Below, in pieces: positions 59,926 to 60,446 of a stretch of 60,446 nucleotides of DNA (positions are counted from its first letter, which is position 1; every line of letters starts with the position of its first letter). This stretch comes from Dehalococcoidia bacterium (GTDB lineage Bacteria; Chloroflexota; Dehalococcoidia; Lucifugimonadales; UBA3495). Location: positions 1 to 60,446 of the forward strand of contig JAJDTP010000024.1 of assembly GCA_022827095.1 (NCBI GenBank), read 5' to 3'. The position numbers and the translations under genes are program-made. Below the pieces are notes generated by a model. It had not been told where the DNA came from, searched no databases, and was given only the letters and a program-made list of their open reading frames with translations.

Positions 59926-60446
59926 GCTATCGCATATGAAAGTTGAGGCGCCGGCTATGATGTTGTCCAAACCGTGGCGGAGGGGAGGACACCATGAACG
60001 AGTTGGCCGATGTATTTGCTGATTTGGAAGACCCGCGCGCGGTCAGTGCCCGCCTCCATTCCCGGCACGACATCCTGGACATCGCCCTGTGCACCGTGGT
60101 CAGCGGCGGCCAGACCCGTGTCGCGGCATGGGGCAGGCTCTGCACTGACATGGAGTTCTGCGGCCACTCCAAACGGGACTTGCCGCAATCCTTTCTGAAG
60201 CTGGGAAACGGCATTCCCAGCCATGACACCTTTTCCCGAGTGCTGAAGATGCTGGATACGGAAGCTTTCCAGTGGTGGTTTCTGGGGTTCATGGAGCAGT
60301 TTGCAGAAGGCATTGCGGGTGTGTTGGCGTTGGATGGCAAGACCTTGCGCCGTACTTACGACCGGTCCGCCGGGTGTTCGCCGCTGCATCTGGTCAGCGC
60401 CTGGGCGGAAGAGCAGCGTCTGGTGTTGGGACAGGTGGCCCAGCGG
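59926..60446 (+). mobile_element. Left end of an ISAs1-family insertion sequence (cut by window end)
   Basis: Starts with the terminal repeat GCTATCGCATATG (59926-59938), the mirror of 129-141. The element carries the 5' part of an ISAs1 transposase. The insertion is within a decayed IS982-like transposase gene. Confidence 0.75.
59994..60446 (+). CDS. ISAs1-family transposase, N-terminal 151 residues (partial)
   Basis: Starts at an ATG with a GGAGGGGAGGAC ribosome site 6 bases upstream. DLEDPRAVSARLHSRHDILD opens it, IALCTVVSGGQTRVAAWGR follows, then NGIPSHDTFSRVLKMLD and VLALDGKTLRRTYDRS with the first catalytic Asp region. These are the classic ISAs1 segments (DPR..., HDIL, P SHDTF, DGK). 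The remaining two thirds are cut off by the window end. Confidence 0.85.
   Translation, partial: MNELADVFADLEDPRAVSARLHSRHDILDIALCTVVSGGQTRVAAWGRLCTDMEFCGHSKRDLPQSFLKLGNGIPSHDTFSRVLKMLDTEAFQWWFLGFMEQFAEGIAGVLALDGKTLRRTYDRSAGCSPLHLVSAWAEEQRLVLGQVAQR

Noticed and set aside
1-60446. The window as a closed circular plasmid.
   Set aside because: The ISAs1 ends would have to come from one element, but the flanking octamers do not match and no replication or partition genes are seen.

Overview
The window looks like a complete or near-complete contig from a GC-rich bacterium, most likely a Chloroflexota lineage of the SAR202/Dehalococcoidia type. This is inferred from gene content, not from a marker gene. 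The basis is the mix of several paralogous LLM flavin-dependent oxidoreductases, Rieske and HpaB-type oxygenases, CaiB/BaiF CoA-transferases, ACMSD-like amidohydrolases and PuuE-like deacetylases, together with many short palindromic repeats. The contig begins and ends inside ISAs1-type transposase genes that share a 13-bp terminal repeat, so it was probably broken at repeated insertion sequences.

Layout. 1-930 holds transposon debris and a broken solute-binding-protein gene. 930-5093 is a minus-strand operon for an ABC importer of the nickel/oligopeptide class (substrate-binding lipoprotein and two permeases, no ATPase), preceded by a promoter, a cobalamin riboswitch and a terminator-like hairpin. 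An IS66-type element with 8-bp target duplications lies just beyond it. 6.7-14.9 kb holds an orphan membrane-anchored protein, exonuclease III, a PLP aminotransferase, an MFS transporter, two alpha/beta hydrolases and a double CMD-domain protein. At 15.2-16.4 kb there is a low-GC ApeA-like HEPN defence gene. 16.5-24.2 kb carries an M24 peptidase, a DUF35/thiolase pair, a fused double CaiB protein and two deacetylases. 24.3-32.9 kb holds two GNAT acetyltransferases, an LLM enzyme, a Gfo/Idh/MocA oxidoreductase, two ACMSD-like amidohydrolases, an adenosine-deaminase-like protein and a third deacetylase.

33-43 kb holds a coiled-coil protein, a tandem universal stress protein behind a structured leader, a cytochrome P450, a second low-GC island with a candidate PD-(D/E)XK nuclease, a second Gfo/Idh/MocA enzyme, a PPOX-type flavoprotein, a RidA protein and a small HEPN-like protein. 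42.7-51.6 kb is an aromatic-degradation neighbourhood (VOC dioxygenase-like protein, HpaB-type monooxygenase, LLM enzyme, Rieske dioxygenase beta and alpha, meta-cleavage-type hydrolase, second LLM enzyme). 51.7-58.9 kb has a PQQ-type sugar dehydrogenase, a methyltransferase, tRNA-Trp, an IS1-type element, a CocE-like hydrolase, an MBL-fold protein and the biotin transporter BioY. The right end is a transposase gene hit by a small repeat element, by frameshifts and finally by ISAs1.

How it fits together. Most genes fit scavenging and oxidative breakdown of dissolved organic compounds, with uptake of cofactor-related nutrients (a cobalamin-controlled importer, biotin). Between them lie two low-GC cargo islands and at least four families of short inverted-repeat elements. 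For several of these elements target-site duplications can be read directly. One family shares its ends and its 8-bp duplication length with the resident IS66-type element, while another carries the same palindromic core between different ends with 9-bp duplications.
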